Assembly: GCA_024364735.1 (NCBI GenBank)
Contig: JAGFNQ010005388.1
Span: 309,292-373,291, forward strand
Origin: Boesenbergia rotunda
Lineage: Eukaryota; Streptophyta; Magnoliopsida; Zingiberales; Zingiberaceae
Direction: 5' to 3'
DNA: 64,000 nucleotides
The notes beneath the pieces were generated by a model. The model ran no database searches, was not told where the DNA came from, and saw nothing but the letters and a program-made list of their open reading frames with translations. Below, one piece after another: positions 40,792 to 50,766 of this stretch. Made by a program: the position numbers and the translations under genes. Each line of letters begins with the position of its first letter. Positions within the stretch are counted from its first letter, which is position 1.

Positions 40792-42357
40792 TGTAGGACC
40801 GGTGACATCGATAGAGGGGGGGGTGAATATCGACCGTAAATCTTTCTCACGGAAATCGTCTTTCGGATCTTCGTTCTAGACTAAGAGTTAGTGCAGCGGA
40901 AAATATACAGAATGAAGAAAATAGACAACAACACAGATTGCACGCTGGATTTTTTACTTGGTTCCCGACCCCCTAGGGTCAGTACAACCAAGGCCAATGC
41001 ATGGGAACGTCTGTCCACTAATGGTCTCTTTTCTGGACTTTCCGGAGGCGGAGAAACCCGTCTTACAGTGTAATAATTATAATAAAAAATATAGTAAATT
41101 GAGTGTAGAATAATAAAAGCAAACCAAAAACAAAATGGTCGAAGACTCGACCGATTTGGACCTTCGAAGTGCCGCGCACATCCTCCTGGAGCCTCCCGGT
41201 CGTAGAGCCTTGTCTTTAGCCCCTTGTCGTTAGTCAGAAAGCTTAGAATGGATCTTGGAAGTTGTGTCTTGAGCCTTGAGGTTGAAGCCCCTTTTATAGG
41301 CTTCATTGGGGTGCCTGTGATCACCGGGGCGCCTCAATGGGCTTGGTCAAACTTTATCTCCTCACCGAACTCGCCGCAGCAAAAAGGCCTCTGACCAGGG
41401 CACCCTGGACCTCCCAAATTCCTCAATGAAAGCTTATCTCTCCTTCGAACTCACAGCAGCAAATACAGCTTTCAACCAAGGCGCCTGTATCATCCCGGGC
41501 GCCTGAATGGAAGTCTATTCTGCCTTCGTTCACTGAACCTGCTCTGCTTCTTTGACTGAGGTGGCCTTGTTGATGGGGACGCCTGGATCCTTTAGGGTGC
41601 CCCCTTCAATGGGGGTGCCTAGCTGGCTGGGTTCCAGCCCCATTGTGTGTTGTTTGCCCGCTTTGTCTTCCATTCTAGGTACCTGCAAGATACACAAATA
41701 CAAAGCAAATATACACACATTCTTAACCTTAAGGACTTGGTTCTGACTTCGGATTTCCACGAAACCCTAGGTCGAACCGACGCAAGTTCCTACCCCAGGG
41801 AACGCGCCTTTCACCTACTCCTTTCAGGAGACGGTTGCCACCCAGTCCATTCGGGTGGACTTTTGCTTAGCTTTCGATACTCTCGAATCTCGAGATGTCC
41901 GAACCTCGACCCGTTTCTACTTCTGTCCTTAGTCATCACTCAGCTAAGTTGCTCAATCCCTCAGACCAAGACTTCGTGCCAAAACCCTAGGTCCAGGACT
42001 TCGGTGCCCAACCCTCGGCCAGGACTTCGTGCCCAATTCCCCGAACCAGGACTTCGGTGCCCAACCCTTGGCCAGGTCTTCTTGCCCAGTCCTCAACTAG
42101 GACTTCGTGCCCAACCCTAGGCCAGGTCTTAGTGCCCAGCTTCACTCACCAGGACTTAGTTCCCAATTCCTTGAATCAGGACTTCGTGCCCAATTCTTCG
42201 AACCAAGACTTCATGCCTAGGTTAACTAGGACTTTGGTTCACATTGGTCCACTTTCTTCACTCACCATTCTCTTGTTCAATGTATCACTGACTTAAGCAT
42301 ATTGTCAAATATTGAAACATTTAGAGGAGGACATCACTGATGCAACTTGCACCAACA
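40792..42357 (-). repeat. 5' LTR of element C
   Basis: 1566 bp, colinear with 35315-36882; ends CCGGTCCTACA next to the primer site. It contains the TATA box (41288-41298), GGCGCC array (41310-41625) and minisatellite (41965-42225). Confidence 0.92.
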
Positions 42358-42399
42358 CACCTGAGATAACTTTGACCCCACCTCGGACTGCATTTTGTC

Positions 42400-43678
42400 A
42401 GTTAGCCTGGTCCTCAAATATTTTCATGGACTCGGTGTGGCCGATCGGAGGAAACAACTACTGGGTTGCTGGCACTGCTCGAGCGGGTTCTTTTGCTAAT
42501 GGCCCGCCTAGGAGGACTCCTCGACCCTGTCTATTTTTTTGCGATATCTGACAATCTCGACCTCTATCGGTTGGGGCTCGTCCTCGCCCGACATGTCGAC
42601 AGTCATTGGTACTATGGGTCTTGCTTTGATGGAACAAATATTACGGTGTCCACCTGCTAGACAGACACACCTGTGCCACTTGCTGTACGTGCCTTTGTTC
42701 TATCCCAGATCGGTTCATCATCCCTCTAGGACTACGGATAGACCCGCCCGGTGAATGGCTCTTCTATTGGGGGATTGACCCCTCGGCTATCTTGGTTTCC
42801 TTTCTCCGAGCGGCTTGAGCTTCCTCCACATTGATATACTTAACAGCATTGCCTAGAGGCAGTCAAAGTCCCTCGAGGGCTTCCTAATTAATGAACAAAA
42901 AAAGTTTCCCTCGTGTAGACCTTGGGAAAAACCACTAATGAGGACCTCGGGCGTGGCCATCGGCACGTCCATGGACACTCCATTGAATCTCTTTATGTAA
43001 GCTCGGAGTGATTCTTTCGACCCTTGTTTCAATGCGAGCAAGATTAGGCTCATCTTATGGTGCCTCAACTACTCGTAAAGTGCTATAGGAATAATCTCTT
43101 GAATTCCTCGAAACTCGACACCAACCCACTCAGGAGTCAGTCAAACCATCGCTGAGTCAGCCCTAACAAGGTCGTCAGGAATGCGCAGCACTTAACACCC
43201 TCTGTGTATTGATGCAGCAATCCGGCGCTCTCAGATTTCATCATGTGCTCCTCGGGATCATTGGTCCCCGAGTACTCTGGTATGGTGAAGAATCAGAGAT
43301 GATTGGGGACGGGGTCTCTAAGGATGTGCGCAGAGAATGACTGCTCGTTAGGGGAGACGCCGCTAGATCGGCCAGTGCCTTCCCCTTGTTAGGTTGACGA
43401 TGATTGATTTGACTGGAAGCAGACATCTCCATGGGTTCCGAGTCAACTTCGTCTTCCCTAGATCAGAAGAACCCCGAGGGGAAGGGAATCGAGTTGCCCC
43501 TTGGTTTAGGAGCATCACCCCGCTCGGTCAAATGACCAACTACTGAGGGCTTGAGAAAACGAGCAGTGGGGCTACCACTCGATCGTTGCTATTGGGGGAT
43601 CTTTTGAGCTTGAACAGCCATCAGGAGCTCATATTCCTCCGGTGTGATGGTGACGATCATTTTGTTAGAGTCGTTCAT
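42400..43678 (-). pseudogene. gag: gag of G1
   Basis: On the minus strand an ATG at 43678 starts a frame with MIVTITPEEYELLMAVQAQ, similar to Tat-type Gag N-termini. After frame changes the retrotransposon-gag region appears: FTIPEYSGTNDPEEH (about 43260), then in 43068-42853 RAYIKRFNGVSMDVP and LISGFSQGLHEG. Between 42840 and 42400 there is no clear frame or knuckle. Several stops and shifts break it. Element C lies between this gag and the protease at 34817-35278. Confidence 0.7.
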
Positions 43679-44223
43679 CTTCCACTTCCGATCAGGCAAC
43701 ATGCCCTTCTTATAGCTCCAAATTTGATCCTGTCGGTGAGCGAGTTGGACTCCCAACTTGATGACATAGCCAAATTTGTCGACGGAGGAAGATCGCAGGC
43801 GACAAGTGGTCAGGTCGGATACTCCAAATGGGGACTAGCTCCGAACCTGTGAGAAAGGGACTATTACAAACTTGCAAGGAAAGTTCCCGACAAAGGCTCT
43901 TCGATGGTCAAGTCAGAATTCTGGTGGAGAAGAGGAAGCAAAGTGAAGAACACTATAGCTGTGGATGGCTTGCATACCTTCGTGCGGGAGATAAAGGGCC
44001 CTATATAAAGCTGGGAGAGTCGACCAACTCTGGCATATCCTTTGTCTTATGCGAGGACAAAACCAGGGAACATTGTTAGTCAGCCAACCGACGCCGCGAT
44101 CTTTGGGATTCACAGACAGCTCCGTAGTACGACGTTGTCTTATTCACTACACCTGTCAGAAGCCGTACTAAGGCAGCGAGATTCCTACAATTCTTGACAC
44201 GAGTGGTGTGATGAGTCGAATCG
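43679..44223 (-). other. Leader of G1 between 5' LTR and gag
   Basis: No gene seen. A possible primer site is TGGTGGCGTCCTCCGATTCG on the minus strand near 44215-44236, right after a candidate LTR end GTGAACA. I could not match it to a specific tRNA. Confidence 0.4.
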
Positions 44224-44557
44224 GAGGACGCCACCATGTTCACTGCTGTCACATGCTAGATGACAGAGAATTTGTACAAACACTGACGAGAGAAGCCTCC
44301 ACGAATATGACAGACCGAATCATAGAACTCTCGGGCGGTCGTTGCGCGACCTAGGTGCTCTGACTTGCTTATCCCTGGGGCCAAGTCACCTTCCTGGTGA
44401 AGTTGGTCAGGCTAGGCCAATCCGAATGAGGGTCGAGTCACCCTCCTGCATCTCGCGTCATATAAGGCCCCGTCCACGAGGGCGGACTTTATGTCCGATC
44501 CATCATCCTTTCCTACCGTGACTGCCAGACTGCCTCTTTGTCAGTTATGATGGGATC
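44224..44557 (-). repeat. 5' LTR fragment of G1
   Basis: Homologous to 19180-19760 (see there). It ends abruptly at 44557 after ATGGGATCAA, where copia sequence begins, so the upstream part of this LTR is missing. Confidence 0.65.
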
Positions 44558-44613
44558 AATGTGGAAGATGATTATGGTTTGCACTATCACCGCAACACTT
44601 GTGTTTTTCATTT

Positions 44614-44629
44614 GAGAAAGGGGGAGAAT
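44614..44629 (+). other. Polypurine tract of element F
   Basis: GAGAAAGGGGGAGAAT directly before the LTR start TGATTAG. Confidence 0.75.
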
Positions 44630-45046
44630 TGATTAGAAGTGTTGTTTATGCATTTTTAATTATCATACTACCTTACCTTTGTGAATTTATATTAATTGTC
44701 CAATATAAAAAAGAAAAAATTTATTGGTGTAATCATGCTCTATGCAATTTGCATCCAATTTTGATATTTGATCAAAAGTTAAGTTATGAGATATATTAAT
44801 ATCACAGATATGTCAGTGTTAAAACAGAATAAATATAATATTTAACCGCGTCAAATATTATTAGATATTTTTCTTATTAATCTGTTAATTAACAAATTCC
44901 TTATTAATTTTTCATTTGACTAAGCATCCTAAGGCCTCTATAAATTGTATATCTCATGGACAAGTTTTTTTCCAATTAATCAAGAAAGTTATTTTGTTAC
45001 CTCTTCTCTTCTCTCTCTATCCCTCTCTACTTCTCTTACTTTAATA
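44630..45046 (+). repeat. LTR of element F
   Basis: 417 bp from TGATTAGAAGTG to CTTTAATA. The expected end would be TTAACA; a C-to-T change explains TTAATA. It lies between a polypurine tract and a primer site. Confidence 0.65.
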
Positions 45047-45058
45047 TGGTATCAGAGC
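45047..45058 (+). other. Primer binding site of element F
   Basis: TGGTATCAGAGC directly after the LTR end. Confidence 0.85.
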
Positions 45059-45363
45059 GATAGCTCTTCTTACCTTATGTGCCGCTTCTTCTTATATGAC
45101 GTCTTTCTTCTTCTTCATGTGACACTTGATGTCACCATTTTTATTTTTATTTTTATTTGAAAAAAATAAGGGCCTAACAACTTCTAAATGTGCTGTCTCT
45201 TCCTCCTCTATTTTTGCTCGCCTTCCTCCTTCCTCGTTGCTATCACCCGCCCACTCATGACGGGATAGTAGGGGAGAAGAGGAATAACCTTTGTGATTTT
45301 TTCCCAAGCTACAACAATTTTTAGTTCTTTGTTGGTGTTTTTTTTTGATGTCGAATATTCAGA

Positions 45364-45549
45364 GATGTCAAATTTGTCTCCAAATTGGACATACTGGTAT
45401 TTAATGTCCTTAAAGACTCGACAGAACCTTCATCGGTGGTCCTTCAGCCTTAAGAAGATGTCAAATTTGTCTCCAAATTGGACATACTGGTATTCAATGT
45501 CCTAAAAGACTCGATAAAACCTTCATCGATAGTCCTTCAGCTTTAAGAA
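45364..45549 (+). repeat. 93-bp tandem duplication
   Basis: Two copies (45364-45456 and 45457-45549), both beginning GATGTCAAATTTGTC and differing at several positions, stand between the F leader and its protease fragment. Confidence 0.85.
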
Positions 45550-45629
45550 TATCTTTAAGACATGCAACAACTTCACAAGTCCATCCTAAAGTTCTCTCAT
45601 CTGTGCCACTAATGGCAAACCTTCAAAAT

Positions 45630-45952
45630 TTTTATCTACTGAATGGTATATTGATACTGGAGCAACTCATCATGTCACATTAGACTACAATATCTTTACA
45701 GAAATATTACCATACACTGGTTCAGTACGGTACAAGTATGTGATGGCTCAGGTTTGCATATTACTAATCTTGGAAACACATACATTCATTTGTCCAATCG
45801 TACTTTGCACATGCACAACATCTTTCATGTTCCATCCGTTACTAAAAATTTACTCTCCATACGTCAGTTTTGCCTTGATAACAATGCCTTTTTTGAATTT
45901 CATCATAATCATTATCTTATAAAAGATAGAGGAACAAATACTACTATGTTTC
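45630..45952 (+). pseudogene. pol: Copia protease fragment of element F
   Basis: The catalytic motif YIDTGATHHVT is encoded near 45648-45680, followed after a frame shift (about 45730) by LHITNLGNTYIHL and IFHVPSVTKNLLSIRQF, the standard copia protease end. The frame is then cut at 45953 by the LTR of D. No gag precedes it. Confidence 0.8.
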
Positions 45953-47993
45953 TGTTAGTGAGAGCCCTAGAGCCAATCATGTGATGGTTGTTGTATGGAC
46001 TCATTGTATCATATTTCATATATATATATATAAAGGCATTTAATTATGATTATTATACTTACTTGTATTGGTGCCAAATAACTAAGTGTAATAACGTCCT
46101 TGGTAGTAGGTTCATATCTATATCAATCGATTGGTTGAATCGATAGTGAGATGATATAGAGAACACTACTCTTAATTATTCCTAGTCAAGTATTAACATT
46201 CAGGGACAATGTTAATGCATAGAAACTAGCATGTAGGTCAACACGATGACTTGATCTCACAAGTCATGGATATGAGATATCAAGTTGACACATGAGTATG
46301 CATTGGAGAATGTATACTGAATGACCCACCATGAGAAAGTATCATGGATCGTTATATGAGTGTCATATACTTTCTCATGTGACTATTAGTATGACTATTA
46401 GTCCTTAGACCTGAAGTCACCATAGTTCCCTACATAAGGAGTTATGTACTTTGGTTTCGTCAAACGTCACCCGTAACTGGGTGGACTATAAAGGCGATTA
46501 CTGGGTATGTAACAAATTATGCGGAGGGATGTGAGTGATGTAGATGGGATCTATCCCTCCTATATGACGGGAGAGATATCATAGTCTTGATAGAGTGAGA
46601 TCACTAAGTGCATGGCCATGCCCAAATAAGGCAATATGAGATATTGAGCTTATTTGATTATATTGAGTCTACTTAGAGTTCAAGACACATAGATTGATTG
46701 GAGGATGACACGGTCTATGCTTCATAGAAGATCAATCTAGATATCGGCGATAGAAGGACATTGTCACATATTATGAAAGTCATAATTAGTAGTCACATTG
46801 GTGATGTTGGATCTCAACATTCTTGTAACTTGGGTAGCAATGATGTGTTGCTAGATACCGCTCATTGCTTATGTTTCTAAGAGGTTAGAAGCATTGCCAA
46901 CGTTACAAGAACCTATAGGGTCACACGCAAAGAACAAATAGATGGAGAAAAAATGAAGTCAAGTTTGACTTGGCTAAATATGGAAAGTCCATAAAAGGCA
47001 AGTTTGACTTGACCCAAATCCAAATCAAGTTTGACTTGACTTGGTTCCACTTCAAGTTAGACTTGACATGGGAGAAGAAATGGAGTCAAGTTTGACTTGG
47101 CTAAATATGGAAAGTCCATAAAAGGCAAGTTTGACTTGACCCAAATCCAAATCAAGTTTGACTTGACTTGGTTCCACTTCAAGTTAAACTTGACATGGGA
47201 GAAGAAATGGAGTCAAGTTTGACTTGACTAAATATGGAAAGTCCATAAAAGGCAAGTTTGACTTGACCCAAATCCAAATCAAGTTTGACTTGACTTGGTT
47301 CCACTTCAAGTTAGACTTGACATGGGAGAAGAAATGGAGTCAAGTTTGACTTGACTAAATATGGAAAGTCCATAAAAGGCAAGTTTGACTTGACCAAAAG
47401 GCCACCTCACCTTGACTTGACCAAGTGATGACTTGGCTTGGTATTTGACCAATGATGATGCTCCACATCATCTCCAAAGGTTGTAACCCCCCATTTGAAT
47501 TTGAATTCAAAATGAAAAGGGGTTATGGCAGGCCACTTAATGGCCATTAATGGCCATTATGTGGCCGGCCACAATGGGAGAACAAAATAAGGTTTTGTTC
47601 CATTTTTTTTCTCATTGTGAGTCTTCTCTTCTTCCTCCTCCAAGTGTTGGTGCTCTTCTTCTTCTTCTCCTCTTGGCCGAACCCTTGAAAGGTGCTAGCA
47701 CACCTAAAGGGTTTCCTCCATCCACTTTGTTCGCGTGGATACTTCTAGAGGGACGGCACTTGACGTCCTAGAGATCCGACATCCAAAAGGAGCGAGCGGG
47801 ATTAAGCGAGGCACGCACCAAAGGTAAAATGGTTTATCCCTCTTTAGATCTAGGAGTAGATCAAGTTTTGAGCATGAAATAAATACGTGATTTTTCGTTT
47901 CGGAATTTTTCTTCGCACGAGATCCATGGCTTTGGGTTCTCGGGGTTTCCGCGACGCGAAAAGGCGGTTTTCGCGGCCCGAAAAACCCAACAG
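45953..47993 (+). repeat. 5' LTR of element D
   Basis: 2041 bp from TGTTAGTGAGAGCCC to AAAACCCAACA. It contains an ATATAT run at about 46018, text shared with S2 (33840-34816, minus), and a 127-bp tandem repeat (46958-47398). Confidence 0.85.
46958..47398 (+). repeat. 127-bp tandem repeat in the D LTR
   Basis: Units begin at 46958, 47085, 47212 and 47339 (GTCAAGTTTGACTTGG or ...TTGAC), three full and one partial, nearly identical. Within each unit the shorter motif AAGTTTGACTTGAC recurs. Confidence 0.92.
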
Positions 47994-47994
47994 T

Positions 47995-48006
47995 GGTATC
48001 AGAGCC
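47995..48006 (+). other. Primer binding site of element D
   Basis: TGGTATCAGAGC, one base after the LTR end. Confidence 0.9.
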
Positions 48007-49150
48007 ACGTGCGAAGCACGTATTTATTTTTTTTGTATGGGATACAAAATTTAGAGTAGTTTATGATTCTGTAATTTTTCTAATTTTTAGGATTTTATGA
48101 GTATTTTTCTCGTAGAGGCGAAGCAACGAGTGCAAAGCACTTGTACACTTTGACCACCGAGAAAAACTTCTCCGAAACGGCAAGTTTCGCCCAAATAGAT
48201 TTTGGGACAGCGGGTTAGGCACTGTTAGATCGCGATACGACACTCACGAAATTAATTTCGTGAGTAGGGGCGCCGCCCCTAACCCCGCAAGGGGCCTTGT
48301 CACATGATTGTGCCCGAAACCCGCTTAACGGGACCGCCGTGGAGTTGTGACTCATAAAATTCGTAAAATACATAGAAAAATTAGATAAATTTCTGTAAAA
48401 TACATAATTTTGAATTATGTACAGTAGTGTGATGGTCATGGCCCAAGACCCTATTTTAATTAGATTAAAATATGTGTGTAATTCATATTACGGCCTGCGT
48501 GCCGTTATTTGTGTTGTGTGTGTTGTATTGTGATTGCGACCTACGTGTCGGCCTTTTATTTATTATTTCTGTTAAAATTAGTTTAAGACTCGAATGTAAC
48601 TCGAGTATAAATTTTGTAATGTACAAAATTGAAGATGAAGGAAATTCTGGAGAAGACGGACTCGTGGGAAGCAAGCCGACAACACATGGGGTTCTGGAAG
48701 GAGGAGCTTGGAGAAGCTGCTGCCTAGACCCTAGGTTGACCAAAGGATCTTCTCATTGGCTTGAGAAGATCTTAGTAGGGCCATGACTAATCACACTTTA
48801 ATTTTCTTGTATATTTTATTTTTGCTTATATGTATATGATGCATGTTAGTATAGAATAGAATATACATGAGTGTATGTGATGCACATGTAATGTGGGAAC
48901 CACATCTTGATGTGCACCTAATACACATTTAGGTTAAATTAGATTTAATAAATGCCTAAATACGATGCACATCATCGATTAGATTAGATCTAAATCGAAA
49001 TCAACTCGTATATGCCTAACGAGCCTTGATACCCATCACTACCACGATCATATGCGATTGTTGAATCTGCCAAAGCAGAGCAATGCATTTAATCGTGGTG
49101 GGATGCGGAGGGACAACCTTGGTCCCGCCTATCACGCTTGGGTTAGATTG
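48007..49150 (+). other. Leader of element D, first part
   Basis: No gene seen. Leader-type sequence with AT-rich stretches, a GGGGCGCCGCCCC palindrome near 48268 and a short splice-like A/T-rich region. It ends at the E insertion (GATTG, 49146-49150). Confidence 0.6.
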
Positions 49151-49911
49151 TGATGGAGACAAAGGACGTGAACAAGTTGCCCAACAAGCTAACGATATGG
49201 ATCATGCTCAACCCACTTTAGAAGATGTTGATGATCCATTATGCATCAAAGGGGGCCCAATTACAAGGGCTAAGGCTAAAAAGATGAAAGAAGCACTTTA
49301 TGTGCTAATTGAAGATGTGAAAGCCAAAGCGACCATTGAAGAAGGTTTGACTAAGAGCAAGTCTTACGGCTTAGTCAACCTAATTCAAGCCTTAGATGAG
49401 CTTAACTAGTATCCTTAGTCTCTTGTCTATGTAAGAAGGATATGTTAATTTTGTGGGATCAATTTAGACCCAATTTCTAGCTTTATTTGGGTTGTAATGG
49501 TGCCAAGAGCTCAATAGGCCTATGTAGTCTATATAGGCCTCTACTAAATGGGCTTCCTTTTGGCCTTTTAGGGTTTTTAGGTCACCCTATAGCTATAAAT
49601 ATATGGGGTGGCGGCCACAACATGTAACTTTTGGCTTATTCAATCTACTACATGGTGAGGCTCTCACTTGTTGGTTCTTCATTGAACTAGAACTTATCAA
49701 GGCATCCCCTTGTGGCGTTCAAGACTTATCAACCTTCATCCCAAGGTTGTGGCGTCTATCTTCTTCTTCCTCTATACCAAGGTTCGTGCTTCCTAAGCAT
49801 TGGGTTGAGGTTTCTTTCTTCCATTCTCCATCTTTTCGATTTAGACTATCTTTCCCTCTTTCCTCCATTTGTTGTGTGTTCTTGAGATTTATTCTCTTTG
49901 GGTTCGCATCA
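49151..49911 (+). repeat. 5' LTR of element E
   Basis: 761 bp from TGATGGAGAC to GGTTCGCATCA. The first 259 bp encode the C-terminus of the polyprotein in the 3' copy. A TATAAATA box is at 49594-49601. Confidence 0.96.
49594..49601 (+). promoter_or_regulatory. TATA box, element E 5' LTR
   Basis: TATAAATA followed by TATGGGG; the identical box is at 55781-55788 in the 3' LTR. Confidence 0.65.
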
Positions 49912-49913
49912 TT

Positions 49914-49926
49914 TGGTATCAGAGCC
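49914..49926 (+). other. Primer binding site of element E
   Basis: TGGTATCAGAGCC two bases after the LTR end, complementary to initiator-Met tRNA. Confidence 0.93.
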
Positions 49927-50030
49927 TTAGTTACTCTAAATCGATTTGGTTATCCTTTTCTTTGTGTTCTTGAGTCTCTATTTTATTTTTGTTTCTTTCT
50001 TTTGCTTAGCAAGCCTTACTTGCTTTGTTG

Positions 50031-50190
50031 CTCAAAAAAAAAAAGAAAGGAAAAAAAAATTCGGCAAAAAAAAAAAAGAGGGAAAAAAAATTATGCAAAA
50101 AAAAAAAAAGAAGAAAAGGAAGGTAGAAAGAAAAAAAAAGAGAAAAACCAAAAAAAAAAAAGCAAAAGAGGCTGAAAAAAAAGGAAGTTG
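50031..50190 (+). repeat. Poly-purine (A/G) stretch in the E leader
   Basis: 160 bp almost entirely A and G (AAAAAAAAGAAAGG-type). It is not coding although open frames appear in it. Confidence 0.8.
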
Positions 50191-50224
50191 AGACTTTATT
50201 TGCAAATTTATTTTTGTCATTTCC

Positions 50225-50500
50225 TTTCAAGTTAGCCTAGATTAAGTTCTGGCGACTTTTATTTCAGCTCTTATTTCTAGTATTCTCATTTCATTTCAAG
50301 TTAGCCTAGATTAAGTTCTGGCGACTTTTATTTCAGCTCTTATTTCAAGTATTCTCATTTCATTTCAAGTTAGCCTAGATTAAGTTCTGGCGACTTTCAT
50401 TTCAGCTCTTATTTCAAGTACTTTCATTTTCCTTTAAGTTGCCTAGATTCAATTCTGGCAGCCTAGATTAAGTTTTGGCAACTTTCCTTTCAGCTCTTTA
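50225..50500 (+). repeat. 69-bp tandem repeat in the E leader
   Basis: Units with AGTTAGCCTAGATTAAG start at 50230, 50299, 50368 and (degenerate) 50437, exact 69-bp period. Similar CCTAGATT pieces continue to about 50570. Confidence 0.88.
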
Positions 50501-50766
50501 ATTCACGTTTTGCTATCTTTCATTTCCGCATTATCCTCAATTTTGCCTAGATTCAATTCTGGCAAATTTCCTTTCAGCACTTATTTCAAGTTTTCAATTC
50601 TGCAATTTTCACTTTTTGTCTTGAATTCCTACCTTTTGTCCTAACGCCCTTGGGAATTTTGATAGTCCACGAACGCTTACAAGGTATTTGCCTCAAATTC
50701 TAAGTTCAAGTTCTTTAAAGAGCTAACATTCGTGAGTTCGAGTGTTTGAGTGAAACAGATTGTTCA

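Larger units (their letters stand above)
35315..42357 (-). mobile_element. Element C: gag-remnant LTR element, complete ends
   Basis: On the minus strand it has a 5' LTR (40792-42357), a primer site, a shortened gag remnant, non-coding internal sequence and a 3' LTR (35315-36882). It shares the internal blocks and stem-loop with A and B and has no pol. Its LTRs are longer (1566 and 1568 bp) and form a separate subfamily. The flanks CTCAT (left) and CACCT (right) do not match, so no target duplication is visible; the flanking DNA on both sides is G1. Confidence 0.85.
19172..44557 (-). mobile_element. Element G1: decayed Tat-type Ty3/gypsy element, host layer of the middle region
   Basis: On the minus strand, from right to left, a 5' LTR fragment (44224-44557), gag (43678 to about 42400), protease (35278-34817), RT (about 21960-21310), and a 3' LTR (about 19173-20205) can be followed. 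A plus-strand antisense ORF (20380-21169) lies before the 3' LTR. Later insertions separate the parts (22396-34816 and 35315-42357). RNase H and integrase are missing, probably deleted near 21308. The RT motifs, and an antisense ORF between pol and the 3' LTR, are known for Tat-lineage elements (Retand, RIRE2, Grande types). All genes are broken. Confidence 0.75.
44558..45952 (+). mobile_element. Element F: copia fragment in internal-LTR-internal order
   Basis: 44558-44629 ends in GAGAAAGGGGGAGAAT, a polypurine tract, so it is the 3' end of an internal region. The LTR (44630-45046) follows, then a primer site (45047-45058), leader and a protease fragment. The usual order would be LTR-internal-LTR; here a single LTR is flanked by internal sequence on both sides. 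The right side is cut by element D. Confidence 0.65.

Noticed and set aside
44215..44236. Primer binding site of G1 for a specific tRNA
   Set aside because: The sequence looks like a primer site but I cannot match it to a tRNA end with confidence, so it is only mentioned in the leader entry.
47550..49150. Host gene exon between LTR of D and element E
   Set aside because: The sequence is the leader after a primer site; open frames are short and without domains.
50006..50230. Phe-rich ORFs opposite the purine stretch of element E
   Set aside because: They come from the A/G-rich tract and have no protein-like composition.
50746..50766. Start of the element E polyprotein at 50746
   Set aside because: That codon is TTG; the first ATG is at 50767, which I use.
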